Below are positions 35,827 to 49,100 of a stretch of 64,000 nt of DNA, in pieces; within the stretch, counting starts at the first letter, position 1; each line of letters opens with the position of its first letter. The position numbers and the translations under genes were made by a program. The notes beneath the pieces are model-generated. The model searched no databases. It was not told the origin of the DNA and saw nothing but the letters and a program-made list of their open reading frames with translations. This DNA is from Chrysemys picta bellii (lineage: Eukaryota > Chordata > Testudines > Emydidae), in NCBI RefSeq assembly GCF_011386835.1, contig NC_088795.1:14303441-14367440 (forward strand), given 5' to 3'.

Positions 35827-36117
35827 AAGGGTAGGTCTATACTTACCTCTGGGTCCAGTGGTAAGCAATTGATCTTCTGGGATAGATTTATCGCATCTTA
35901 TCTAGACACAATAAAATCGATCCCAGAATGCTTGCTGTTGACACTGGTACTCCTGCTTGGCGAGAAGAGTACGCAGAGTTGACGGGGGAGCCTGCCTGCT
36001 GCGTCTGGACCTGTGGTAAGTTCGAACTAAGGTACTTCGACTTCAGCTACGTTATTCATGTAGCTGAAGTTGCGTATCTTAGTTCGAAGTGGGGGGTTAG
36101 TGTGGACCAGGCCTAAA
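35827..36117. mobile_element. MITE with internal hairpin
   Basis: Ends aagggtaggtctatact and agtgtggaccaggccta are imperfect inverted repeats, of the family also seen at 17804-19186 and 52363-52539. An internal palindrome pairs aagttcgaactaaggt at 36018 with tatcttagttcgaagt at 36075. No coding. Confidence 0.65.
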
Positions 36118-37302
36118 ACACAGCATGAATGTGTTTCTAATATAGATTTTGTAATGGTTCCACAACTCTTACCTATTGCTTAACAGGTACTTTCCTTTGT
36201 CATCTAAAACTGGTACCTCTTATCCCATTGTGCTAAAGGATGGAGTTAACACTTGTAGAAGTTTAATAAGCTCAGACAATTTCCAAATGTACATACAGGC
36301 TGTGGAGTGAAAAGTAACTGTCCTCTGTACAGTGCTTAAAGGTACCTACCCAAACATTTAATCAAGGATGTTTCATATTTGCTTTTACTGGATAGTTTCT
36401 AAACTGCATATTGTATAATAGCACTGCTTTCCCCCCCCCCCCTCCCCCCATGTACTTTAGTGGGAGACTGAAAGGCCTAGCATCATGCAATAGCTACATG
36501 AAGCTAGACTCAGTACACAGTTGGAAAAGGCTTAAGGTAGCTTAAGCTTTTATTGTGATGGTGAAACTAATTTCACTTCTTTTCCATTTTATCGCCCCAG
36601 CTCCAAATGCTGAAACTCACAGGGAGGCATAGGCTGTGATATCAATGTGAAACACTACACTTTACAGGTATCTAGTGTGTACCTCATCCTTATTGTTCCA
36701 GTCCCCACATGACAAAACCAAGCATAGCCTAGTGCTCCAGCTGGGAAAGAAATTATATTACCAACATAACCACTCAGTCCTAAACAAAGTGTTTGAGATT
36801 TTGGGTGGGGGGAGAAGAGAAGAGAGGCCCTCTATTTATATGTCAGTGTTTTCTGGTTCAACTGCTCCCTTTATGAAAAAGCTCTACCCCCCCTCCTGGG
36901 TTTAAGAGCTAAGCTGAGTTCCTTCACAGATTACCTTCTGTAATAAGTGGTAGAGGCCAAAATAACCTTATACTTACAGGTGAGTAATCCACATGGTCTT
37001 CAGGAACATGGAGTTTAATAAAATAAACAGCTGCCAACCCACCAGGAGAAACAGAATCCAGCTCACTCTTAGCTGCATACAGCTGCAGTGCCAGTAAAAA
37101 CAGGTAATTAAGTAGATGAATGCCCACAACCAGCAAAACTGATGAATAAGGTGCCACTTGTGTAAATGGTAATGTTCAGAACTAGCAAACAGTGCTTTTT
37201 AATGCAAGTGCCACCTTCCAGATAGTGATGCTTTTTTAACTTTACAACGCCACAAGCAGAAATGAGAAGCAACTGTGATGGAGAAAGTATTCTTTAAACA
37301 GT

Positions 37303-37308
37303 TTTATT
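37303..37308 (-). terminator. RUFY3: Candidate RUFY3 long-isoform polyadenylation signal
   Basis: TTTATT on the plus strand reads AATAAA on the minus strand, about 2.7 kb past the stop codon. Another candidate lies at about 36549. Neither has a clear downstream element, so this is a weak call. Confidence 0.25.
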
Positions 37309-40050
37309 TTGTGTGGAACAAGTGGGCCAGAAACTACCTTCCCCTTCCCACTTAGCTTTCAGGGCTACACGTACAAACAATATCAGAGCCAACATGCTTG
37401 AAGAATTTCCCTTAGATGTGGTATTCAACATTGTGTACAGTAATGCAGCCAGCACTGCATTTACAAGTCTTTAATACTGAGGATGACATCAGAGGACCTA
37501 TGTAGGAGCTATCTTGGAGCTCAGATTGTAATTCTGACATTTAATTTTAGTTCTCTTCCTGAATCTCAGATGTACACAAATGTTACTAACTCCTCATTGC
37601 TGAAGTAAACGTAAGTTGTTAAGCCCAGTGGATTTTATGTAACTGGGAAAACTTGTTTATATATGTGACTATATCCTGCTTTTAAAAATGGAGACTTTAG
37701 AATTGCAGCATTAGTATTTAAGAAGGATAGCAGCAAATTTCCTTTTTGTGAAGATCAAAAGAAGGTATAAAGGCAACCAAGGAATCAGCTACCCTCTTGG
37801 AGCTTCTAATCACACTCAAGGGAATATAGACATGTCAGCATTGACACACGAAAATTAAGTACTATAATATCCAAATGCTCTCAGAATGGCTTACAATTAC
37901 ATTTTCTACTCGGACTAGCAGAAAAACAAAACCAACTCGACTAGCAGATTTTAAATCCTGTAGATTTGTACAGTATATGCATATTGAATATCCTCCCTGC
38001 ACAAGCCATCAACCTCACCTTCAGATAAAAGATCTATTAGTCAAGTATCTTTTCCAGTCAAAGTGCTGTCCCTGACTCTGCACTGGTGACCCTAATTAAA
38101 AAACTGTCTTCCTGGAAAATAGAAAGTTGAACAGATGAAAGCACCCTATTTCCCACTTAGATTCCAAACACAAAGCTACCTTATTTTTTAATTCCTCCTG
38201 AGAAGTTGCTATAGTCAATTGCAGGAAAATATTCTAATATTTCCCCCTTAAAATAGTAGTTAAGAAACCATTTCACATTGATCTTGTAATGTTTTCCTCT
38301 CTATTCTCCCTACTTTCCTGAGTCCCATTCACTCCCTCCTGTTGGCTCCTATGAAAGAGGCCCCACTAGTTCCCTGCAAGCAGGTGAGGGAGTCAGACTA
38401 GATTATATACTGATCACCATCACTGGCCCAATCAAGTGGCCTGAACTCATCTACACACTTTCAATGTAGTTCTAACAGATTTAATTTGCATATAATCACC
38501 TTGAGAGAAATAAACCAGGTTTCCCTAAATATAGATTTGTACAAAAATTAATGCAACACCCCCAAATACATATAAATATACATAAGTCAGTTTTTGAACA
38601 ATTTGAATACATTCTGTGGTCTTAATGGTTCAGTTAAGTTTCCAATACAAAGTAGGCCAAATAAATTAAGCCCCTCTCTTTGGGGAGGGATGCATACCAG
38701 CATTTGTAATTTTGCAGTTTTGGCATGGGGGAGGGGGGCGGACGCTGGAGCCCTCAGATAGAGAGGTACAAGTGGCTGTGTACTTCAGAAGGAAGGTGTT
38801 GTCTTTTGGTGTAGCAGAGAAGCCTTAAATACAACATCTTACTATGTCAGATTATCTTTGTATGAACCATAAAACCTATTTGAAAGTGAATTTCAGATTA
38901 GTACATTTGAGCCTCCTGCTAGCAGCCACTCCTCCTTGTGGCTAAAAAAGATCAGTTATGACTATATTTTAATAAAAAACACCACATTTGCTGCTTGAAC
39001 AGCTGATTAATGTGCACGACATTAGTAGGAACTGTATGTTGGACAGAATGTACAAACATGACCCTAAATATTCTGTTTAAATAAAGACCAGGGTGTTTCC
39101 CCCGCCCCCCCCCATTTAAATATTTTGGAATCAAGATCCATCCTCTAATTATCAGGTCAAGACAAAACAGACTTATAGTCTTTAAAATGTCACAGCTACC
39201 ATAAGTCACAACGAGAACCTCCCCTATAAAGTTCAGAGGTGTCTGGTTTTTACCAAAAAAACCAAACAAAAAACACACACCACAAACCCAAAGTTGTATT
39301 TAAATAATGTTTGAGTATTTTGCTATGAGAACTTTCAAGCATTCTGTGCTGAGCGAAATGGCTGCTATTCAATTCTCATATCTCACCCACTCTTCAAAAA
39401 AATAACCCCCAAATCTTTTAAATCTTTCCCCGCAACTGTTGATGTTACTCCACACAACCAAACTGGAGCCCAAGAGAGGACTGAATTGAGTAACAATGTG
39501 CCCCACACGTTTAATTCCCAGTTCTTTTGTGGGATTTTTCTCTTTGAACTGGAGCATCACAGTTCAGTAGAACTGCAAGGACAGAAGGGAAAAGGGAAAG
39601 TGGCGTTTTAAGCAGAGCCACAGATGCTGGTGAAAAATACCTTCTCGTTCTTTGTTTCGGTTATCATCTGTTTCATTCCATTTTGCCTTCAAACAAAGCA
39701 CTTAAGTAAACCTTCGTACATACGTTTTTACCTCTTCTTGTAGTTGCCATGGTACATGTATTAAGGCTACTCTGACCCAAAACTCTGAACAGTTCTTCGC
39801 ACAGCAGCTCACGCATGAAAGTGGGGATGTTTTCCTTAAGGAAGGCTTGGACCAGCATTTTAAATTGACAGTTGTGAGAGAATGTGAACATAATAATGTA
39901 CTTTCGCTCTTTGACCTTGCAAGAGCAGAGGGAAAAGAGAGCTTCTTCTCTAGAAACTCGCCTGAACAGCTTCAGACCCGAGACCTAAGCTACAAGATTT
40001 TATAGCTGGACCAAGCCTTGACTGGTCATCACTGTCCCACATGCGGAGTC

Positions 40051-40194
40051 CTACAATGGGCTTGTCGAATACTGCTGTATCAGCTGTTGGTGACATGTGT
40101 TGCAAACACACTCTGGGTTAATGCTGGATGGAAGGGGCAATTCATTAGCTGAACAGGCCTCACAGAAGATTCCGCCACAGTTCTTGCAAATGTT
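40051..40194 (-). CDS. RUFY3: RUFY3 long-isoform terminal exon (FYVE-like finger)
   Basis: 47 codons and TAG at 40053-40051: [47 protein letters not shown]. Three CxxC pairs complete the zinc finger begun in exon i. The acceptor follows a T-rich tract (ttttttag). The usual Arg of the RVC motif is Cys here. The 3'UTR continues below 40051. Confidence 0.93.
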   Translation of the reverse strand, partial: NICKNCGGIFCEACSANELPLPSSINPECVCNTCHQQLIQQYSTSPL

Positions 40195-43100
40195 CTAAAA
40201 AAGGGAAAGAGGAACAAAAAGTGGAAACTACTGTTAATGAGATGAGAGAGACCGCGCCAGCCAATCACAAGGGGCCCAATAACACCATGTGAAGTAACCA
40301 GGTTTTCTCACTAACATTCAGTTGGCCAAAAGACTGTACTTTGTCCCTGCAAAGGGCACCTGAAGCTTCTGTCCCTCATCTATCACTAAAAACTACCTGT
40401 TGGCCCCTCCCACAACCTTTGAGGGTTAAAAGGTTCTTTCCCAAAGGATGAGAATGTTACTTCTGCAGAGTTCCTAAACCCAGAGTAAAAATCAAACCCC
40501 AAAGAACAGGCTGGAGCAAATTTCACAAACTGTACCCAGATGTGATTTGGCAAGAGTCAATTTAAGCAATCAATACTTAAAAATTCAAATGCTAGTTAAT
40601 CAGAACACACAGCTACATATGAAATCCTAGTAGCAAAAGTCTTATCCACTAGTGCTACACATGTGTATTTTTAATTTCATGCACATTAGGGCTGTCAATC
40701 ACAGTTAACTCACGCGATTAACTCAATTAAAAAAATTAATCAGTTTTAATCACACTGTTAAATTTAAATTGGATGCTATTATTGTTTATTAGATTTTTAG
40801 ATGTCTTCTACATTTTCAAATTAGGGCTGTCAATTAATTGCAGTTAACGCGATTAACTCAAAAAAATTGCAATTAAAAACAATCGCACTGTTAAACAATA
40901 CAATACCAATTGAAATTTATTAAATATTTTTGCATGTTTTCTACGTTTTCAAATATATTGATTTCAAATTACAACACAGAATACAAAGTGTACAGTGCTC
41001 ACTTTATATTTATTTTTATTACAAATATTTGCACGTAAAAGACAAAATAGTATTTTTCAATTCACCTAACACAAGTACTGTAGTGCAATCTCTTTATCAG
41101 GAAAGTTGAACTTGCAAATGTAGAATTATGTACAAAAGAATAACTGCATTCAAAAATAAAACAATGTAAAACTTTGGAGCCTACAAGTCCACTCAGTTCT
41201 ACTTCAGCAAATTGCAGGAGTTAATGTTCCCACTTCTTGTTTACAAGGTCAGCTGAAAGTGAGTAGAGGCATTCGCATGGCCCTATTGTAGCCAGTGCTG
41301 CAAGATATTTACGTGCCAGATATGCTAAATATTCGTATGCCCCTTCATTCTTCGGCCACCATTCCAGAGGACATGCTTCCATGCTGATGCTCATTAAAAA
41401 AAGAATGTGTTAATAAAATTTGTGACTGAACTCCTTGGGAGAGAATTGTATGTCTCCTGTTCTGTTTTACCCACCTTCTGCCTTTTATTTCATGTCATAG
41501 CAGTCTCAGATGATGACCCAGCACATGTTCGTTTTAAGAACACTTTCACAGCAGATTTGACAAAATGCAAGGAAGGTACCAATGTGAGATTTCTAAAAAT
41601 AGCTATAGCACTCAACCCAAGGTTTAAGAATCTGAAGTGCCATCCAAAATCTGAGAGGGATGAGGTATGGAGCATGTTTTCAGGAAACTTAAAAGAGCAA
41701 CACTCGGATACGGAAACTACAGAACCTGAACCACGAGAAAAGAAAATCAACCTTCTGCTGAGAGGATGAAAATGAACATGCGTTGGTCCGCTCTGCTTTG
41801 GATTGTTATCGAGCAGAACCTGTCATCAGCATGGATGCATGTCCTCTGGAATGGTGGTTGAAGCATGAAGGGACATATGAAACTTTAGCGCATCTGGCAC
41901 GTAAATATCTTGCAGCGCTGGCTACAAAAGTGCCATGCGAACGGCTGTTCTCACTTTCAGGTGACATTGTAAACGACGCGGGCAGCATTATCTCCTGCAA
42001 ATTGTAACCAAACTTGTTTGTCTAAGCAACTGGCTGAAGTAGAACTGAGTTGACTTGTAGGTTCTAAAGTTTTACATTGTTTTATTTAATGCATTTTTTT
42101 GTATATAATTCCACATTTGTAAGTTCAACTTTCACAATAAAAGAGACTGCACTACAGTACTTGTATTAGGTGAATAGAAATATACTATTTCTTTTGGGGT
42201 TTTTTACAGCACAAATATTTGTTATCAAAAATAAAGTGAGAACTGTACACTTTGTATTCTGTGTTGTAATTGAAATCAATATATTTGAAAATGTAGAAAG
42301 CATCAAAAATATTTAAATAAATGGTATTATTAATCGTGCAATTAATCGCAATGAACTTTTTAAATTGCTTGACAGCCCTTTTTCAAATATACTGATTTCA
42401 ATTACAACACAGAATACAAAAGTGTACAGTGCTCACTTTATCTTTATTTTTGATTACAAATATTTGCACTGTAAAAAAACAAAAGAAATACACCTCTACC
42501 CCGATAGAATGCGACCCGATATAACACGAATTCGGATATAACGCGGTAAAGCAGTGCTCCGAGGGGGCGGGGCTGTGCACTCCAGCGGATCAACGCGGTT
42601 TCACCTATAACACGGTAAGATTTTTTGGCTCCCGAAGACAGCGTTATATCAAGGTAGAGGTGTAATATATTTCAATTCACCTAATACAAATACTGTAGTG
42701 CAGCCTCTTTATTGTGAAAGTTGAACTTACAAATGTAGAATTGTGTACAAAAAAATACATTAAAAAATAAAACAATGTAAAACTTTAGAACCTACAAGTC
42801 AACTCAGTTCTACTTCAGCCAATCGCTTAGACAAACAAGTTTGGTTACAATCTGCAGAGATAATGCTGCCCACTTTGTTTACAATGTCACCTGAAAGTGA
42901 GAACAGGTGTTCGCGTGGCACTGTTGTAGCCGGTGTTGCAAAGTTTACATGCCAGATGCGCTAAACATTCGTATGCCCCTTCATGCTTCGACTTGTAGAC
43001 TGCTCTCTTTTGTTTAATCTTTTTTACATTATATTATTTTTGAATATAAATATTTGCAAAGTGAGCACTCTATACTTTGTATTCTGTGTTATAATTGAAG

Positions 43101-46100
43101 TCAACAGATTTGAAAATGTAAAAAAACATCAAAAAATATTTATAATAAATGTAAATTGGTATTCTAGTATTAACAGTGCCATTAAAACTGATTAATCGTG
43201 ATTAATTTTTTTTAATAGTTTGACAGCCCTAATATACCCATATATGGGGATGTATAGATGTATGTGCATAAGTTATATTGACATATATCTACAACCCAAC
43301 ACTACTCTCATATTTGGGGATTTATAAAAAGCCGGTATAAGACGTGCTGGAATTTGCAGTACTTTTGACTGGTGTGCTTTCTCAAGGCAAGCTGAAAAAC
43401 TTCTATAGATATCACATTGGCGACTCCACACTATTAGCAGCATGTATTCAAAAATAAAAAGGACGTGGTTTACACCCAATGTTTAAGTCACGGCTTTACC
43501 TACTTGCCAACACGGGAGTTCAGGGATCTGTGTGTCTCGTGCCATAAGGGCTGGAGTCCTTGACACCCAACATTGTCAAGAAAGCAGCTCCTTGCTCAAT
43601 TCCTTGAGTCAGTGACACTCAATAGTTCCAGAGGAAACACAGAACCCCTCAGTTCAGGCCTTGGCAGATACACTAAAAAGCCTTTCAAGTTCTCCCTGAA
43701 CGTATCCATAATGAAAATGTGACCCAAGCGGCCTTCTAATAGTGGTAATTTTTAGAGCCATAAAGCTAGTGCTTTATATAACATGGGACAAATCTTTATG
43801 GAACACAAAAAAATGCCAATTATGCAGGAGGGATTAGGTGGGTCTCCCAGCGATGTTACCAGCTTGCCAGAGGAAGTAGGACAGCAGGGTCCTCTGTGGG
43901 TCCTGCTTTCCCTTCTCACCACACAGACAGGGGTTTTCCTATCTAGCTCTCTCAATGCTATTGGGAAGAGTTCAGTAGCTCCACGTGACAGAGGACCCGG
44001 CAGCCTTAGCAGCAGGGATGTTGGGGGACTGAGAAAGGAAAGTTAATTTAATTAGGGCTTCATTTTCTCTAAGTGAGATGAGGCCCACTGTATGGCACCA
44101 TTTCTGTGATTCTGGAAAGGAGAAAGGGCCAGGGAAGAAGAGTGACCTGTTGAAAAGAGAGGAGAGAAGAAAGTGAAGATAAAGGAGAATAAAGGGGGAG
44201 GTGGCAGGAAAGAAAGTGGAAAAATTAAATAATGAAAACTATGTGTTCACATGCTCACTACTGACTTTCTCTTGCAGAAATTGGGGGGAGAGCTGATTGT
44301 GCTCCCAGGTGTGGATGGCGGGGTGGTGGTGGAGAATTAAAGGCAGTTCTTGGGGGGAGGGACGCATACCAGCATTTATCATTTTCCAGTGTCAACAGCG
44401 GGTGGCATGGAGGATCCTGAAGCCCTCTCTGTTTAACAGCTTTGTCCGAATGGGAAGGTGGACAAACATGTATATCCCGGTACCCAGGTAATTAAAGGCA
44501 AATCTACTTGTATTTATCAGCTTTTAGAAAATAAACTTAGAGGGCACACATGTGCTACTAGGCTGGCCGAGACACACAAGCCTCCCCTTAACTGAAGTTA
44601 CCTTTGTTTTGGTGAGACTGCCTTCCTCTTGGCACAGCTGGCATATCTGTGATTTTCCAGGTCCAGAGGGCAGTTCCTAAATCATTAACAAACAATTGCT
44701 CAGCATTACTTTTCCTGCACCCTCCATTTCAGTATTACTGCTAGTGTCTGCTACCCTCCGCCCTCACAATGCTGCTTTCCCTTTTCTTAGCCAATGTGAG
44801 GCACAGTCCGATTGCTCAGGAAGTGGGCAACCTGCAGGAAGCATTTATTTGTGCACATATACAAACAGGACCTCAAACCATTCAGAAAACCACAAGACAA
44901 ACGTCCAGAATCCATTTCACAGAGTGTAACTGACTCCCTGAACAGTGGCTTCATACTCCGAGCACTGAGTCCTGGAGTGCTCGAAACCAGAGTAAAAGGG
45001 CTAAATGCAGCAAACCAACCAGGCTGCTAGGGGAGACCGATCCTGCCCTCCTAACCTGGAGGGCACCTGTGCAGATGGGTCGGGGACACACACACTCATT
45101 GCCAAGATGTCTGAGCGCTTTACACAAATTAATGCCAAGTGTAAAGAAGCCATTCTTCTGTCTAGTCTAGTTTGCGGGTGCTCAGGCTGCAGCCGCCCTG
45201 CCCAACCTTTGCGCTGACTGTTTCTCTGCCAGGGCTGTGGGGTCTGGGAGGGTCTGGCTCACAACGCTACAATCCTTACCAGCTCCATTCTGTCGACAGT
45301 TACACATCCCAGTCGTATTTGTTTTGCTTCACTTTCTCTTGCTTTCCACTTACCCATATGCATACGGCAAACACACTTGTACTCGGTCTCTATAACTGAT
45401 GCTTATCCTACAACTGAGCTACCTTGTGGCATTTATTTCACATTTTTAATTAACTTCTTTCCTATCAATTCAAACGTTTTTAGAAATCCCCCATTCCTAA
45501 CATCGAAGGCTACCATTACAGGGCTGAAGTATTTGGAGTGACACATTCTAGTGTTCTATTAGCTTTAAGGCATGTTTATGATCAGAAAAGTGACTATAAA
45601 ATGGCATTATCTTATTCAATATTTCTGCTCCTAGTGTGTTAACAAATCATATTTTACTTTCCCAGAAGAAAATACTTTTACAAGCATTAACCCGGCAGAA
45701 TGAAAACTGCATGGATGAGTGAGCTGGCCTCAGGCATCAATGCACAAACACCATTGCCAACGGAGTTCCAATTGCAGAATCTTTAGCACTGGCAATGATG
45801 CATGAGCCAGGAAGAACACAGCCTGACATTCAGAGCCCAGAAGGAGTCTGCAAGCCTGGGAGTTGTTGCTGTGCGTGCGTTTCAAACCAAACCATCTTTC
45901 TAATTGTAAACAGGACCTGACTGACCCTGAAGTCACTGATGGAGACAGAACATGAAACTTTAATGTCATTTTCATAATCAATTTTCTGATCCTAACTGTG
46001 CTTTACCAGGCACATTATTTACATGAGGGTAGAAAGAGACTCAACTTTGATACGGAATATCTTGACAAAGCCCTGGCTGGGATGATTTAGTTGGTGTTGG

Positions 46101-49100
46101 TCCTGCTTTGAGCAGGTGGTTGGACTAGATGACCTCCTGAGGTCTCTTCCAACCCTAATCTTCTATGATCTTAAGGGTGCATGGATTGAAGAAGAAATTG
46201 TGAATCCATAAGACTTTTCATCATATTTGTACTTTAGTGTTTCAACATAAGCAGAAGAAATACTAACCTGCTCTTCTTGTATGACAGACTGTATCCTACA
46301 ATAAAAAAAGAAAACGGTAAGTTAGCAGTATCATTTTATCCACATCTCCCAGAAGAAAATAGCTTGAGTCTCGAATCTATTCTCACTGAAGTTGTTTCTT
46401 GTTTGTTTGTTTTTAAACACACTACCACACTTTTTTTTGTTATTTCTTGAGGTTTATAAAAAGCACCTATTATGAACTCCATATGCTTGCAAAATGTAAA
46501 ACCATTCATAAACACATACATATTAGGGAATACACGATTACGTACTGTGGTGTCAAAACCTATCAGCATGAATGTGGGATGGTCCCCTTACACATCAGTG
46601 GCAAAGTCGCTAATTAATTACACTTTGCAACCTGAGTGTCAGGTGCCCATCCCAAACTCATGCTAATATAACCTTTATCCACACCAACATGCATTTAATA
46701 TACATTAATGATGATCTGCATAAGAAAAATATACAATACACAAATGTTTCCCTCATTTATGACACATGAAGACCCCAAAAGTTTTTTCCCCTCCCCTAAA
46801 ATGTTTTCTTCTCGGCATTATTTTTATATTAGAAATATAGATCATGTCTATCTGGGAAGACTATGATGAGAACTAGTGAAATAACATCACAAGAGCCTAG
46901 AGCAAAAACAGAGAAATGAGAGGGGAAGGGATTTTTAGTTAGACTGTGTAAAATGGTTTTTGGTAATATCTCTTTAGCTTCAAGAACTAATTAACATTTT
47001 GGAGAAAAGAAGCCTTTGTTAAAGGTTCAACATCCCCACAACTTCAACTAACACGTGAAAGCTTACAATATTCTTCCTCTTAGATTCTCCCAACAAGTCC
47101 TCCTGCAAAACGATGGAAGACAGGAGTTCATATTTCTGATATAGTCCAATTAAAAATAAGCAAGGGGGGGGGGGGAAATCTTAAAACCTTCCAGGCCATT
47201 TTATATACCATAAAGCAGCTAAAAAGGGCACAAAAGCCCAATTAATAAAAAAAGATCCTTTTCAGGTCACCTGTAGTTTATAATAACCTGTCTCTCATAC
47301 AGCATTTCTTTTTAAAAGTGATATTTGAAGGGATTACATAAGTGTCCTTTACTAGGCTTTGAACAAAATCCTGATTATAGACCTGGGTCCCGACTACAGA
47401 AATACAAATTTAAAATGTCTACCCGTTTGAACACAAGTCTTTACCTCATCTCCCGTTGTTGTTGTTTTAAATAATCTTCCAGATAAACAAAAACCCAGCC
47501 AAAACAACATAGTCTTATTTTCTGCTGTGATGTTCAATTCACTTTAGCACATTTAAAAAACTAAACTCTTACCTGAATGGGATTTCTACATTAGTATGTT
47601 TGTAAGTATTTTGTTTTATTATAGAAGCCATTTCTCTCTAGAACACCCCCCCCCCCAAAAAAAAAAAAAAAAAAAAAAAACCCACAACCTTTAGGGTCCA
47701 ATACATCTTGTTCTTGGTCCTCCACATTATACTATACCAAAATCCAATACAAGAACAGGGCTTTTTTCCTGAAGCACTAATACCGAAGGGGCATGTCCTT
47801 GCAATTTCAGATGTGTATCTGCAGAGCTCCTACCCTGTCAAGGCCTAAAAGTAAGCCTAAGTGATAATGTTCTCCAAATGAAGAAAAAAGAATTACAGCT
47901 ATATATCAGGTGGCTCAGAGGTAGCTGGGAGAGGAACAGGAATCTCTTCATCACCTCCCCCATTCCAGAGCAAGAAAGCCTGAAGCCTGGCAATAGAATC
48001 TGTTTCCCAACTCAGCGCTGTGAAGTAGGCACAGTGGAGAACCTCAAACAATGGGCACAAAGACCATTGCAAACCTTTGTTTGATAGGAGAACTGCAGAA
48101 CTCGACAAGTCCCTGAGTGTGTTACACACCCCTACAAACCCCTGCCCCCACACAAAAACCACAATGGGAAAGACAATGCTGGAGTCTTTTCCAAAAGTTT
48201 GAGAAATAAACCATATTGTGAACTCCTTGTATGAGGCAGACTACAATTGAAGAATCCCGAAACAACCTCTAAAACAGGAAACTTCAAGCCCCTCCTGCAT
48301 GCACCAACTCCAGAACCTCTCCTAAAATGCCAACTTCTACTACACTTAAAAGTGAATCACTGTTTCTCTCCCAGGTTACTGTGTAATTGAGAAGAGGAGA
48401 TCATACCACCCTGGAACTTTAAAATCTCAAATTACAGGTGTCTTCACTTCAAACAGAAAAGTTTAAACTTCACTTAGATTTTAGCATATTTTATTATTTA
48501 GGGTTGGGTTTTTTGTTTTGTTTTTAAGTGAAAGAAAGGGTAAGCCCACAACAAAACTAAATTCTCACCAACACAGTAATTGCTACCTTTAGCTGAGAGC
48601 ATAACAGACTGCTTTTCACATTGCAGAGAAGAACAGAGACAGGAGGGGGAACTGTGAAAGTGAGAAAAAGGGGAAAGGGGATATCTTTCAGTTCATACTT
48701 GTTTGGAAGAACAGCATTTCCCCCTCTTCCAGGCTCTCTCAGTCTGGCATTTTCTTCCTGGATTTTCTGCTTTCCATCCTGTCAAAAGAAAACATATTTA
48801 CAAGTCTCTGAGTATTTCACTAACTGCACTCTACACATTTAGACTGAGATTTCCAAGGCCGTTTAAATGACTTAGTGAACATAAGTCCCACTGACTTTCA
48901 GTGGGATCTGTATCTAAACCACATGGGTGCTTTTGAAAATCTACCCTTTGACCTCTCACACCAGTGTGGTATACGAGCACCCATCTAAGCACACTAGCTG
49001 TTTGCCTTCCTCTTGCTGGGCAGAAAAAAACCTGAAATGTCCACCCTGGCTTCAGATTTTTGAACTGGGAAGGAGGAAGCATAACCCAGCCACCTGGACT

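Larger units (their letters stand above)
35500..40050. other. Convergent interval: RUFY3 long-isoform 3'UTR and spacer
   Basis: The DNA between the GRSF1 polyadenylation signal and the RUFY3 long-isoform stop codon has no coding exon that I can recognise. Part of it, from 40050 downward, must be the RUFY3 3'UTR. A MITE lies at 35827-36117 and a C-run at 36430-36441. Confidence 0.6.
40687..43231. mobile_element. Outer hAT fold-back element, interrupted by two insertions
   Basis: The left end tagggctgtcaatcacagtt (40687) and right end tttgacagcccta (43219-43231) are inverted. The body is the same family as 22543-23111. It is interrupted at 40822 by a second hAT element and at 42489 by a CG-rich MITE. 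The outer flanks (atgcacat and atataccc) do not match, so its own target duplication has decayed or a boundary has changed. It lies in the last RUFY3 intron. Confidence 0.75.

Noticed and set aside
41407..42007. A domesticated hAT-derived host gene
   Set aside because: The two frames are shifted relative to each other, lack the zinc finger and catalytic core, and lie within intact transposon ends with a target duplication.
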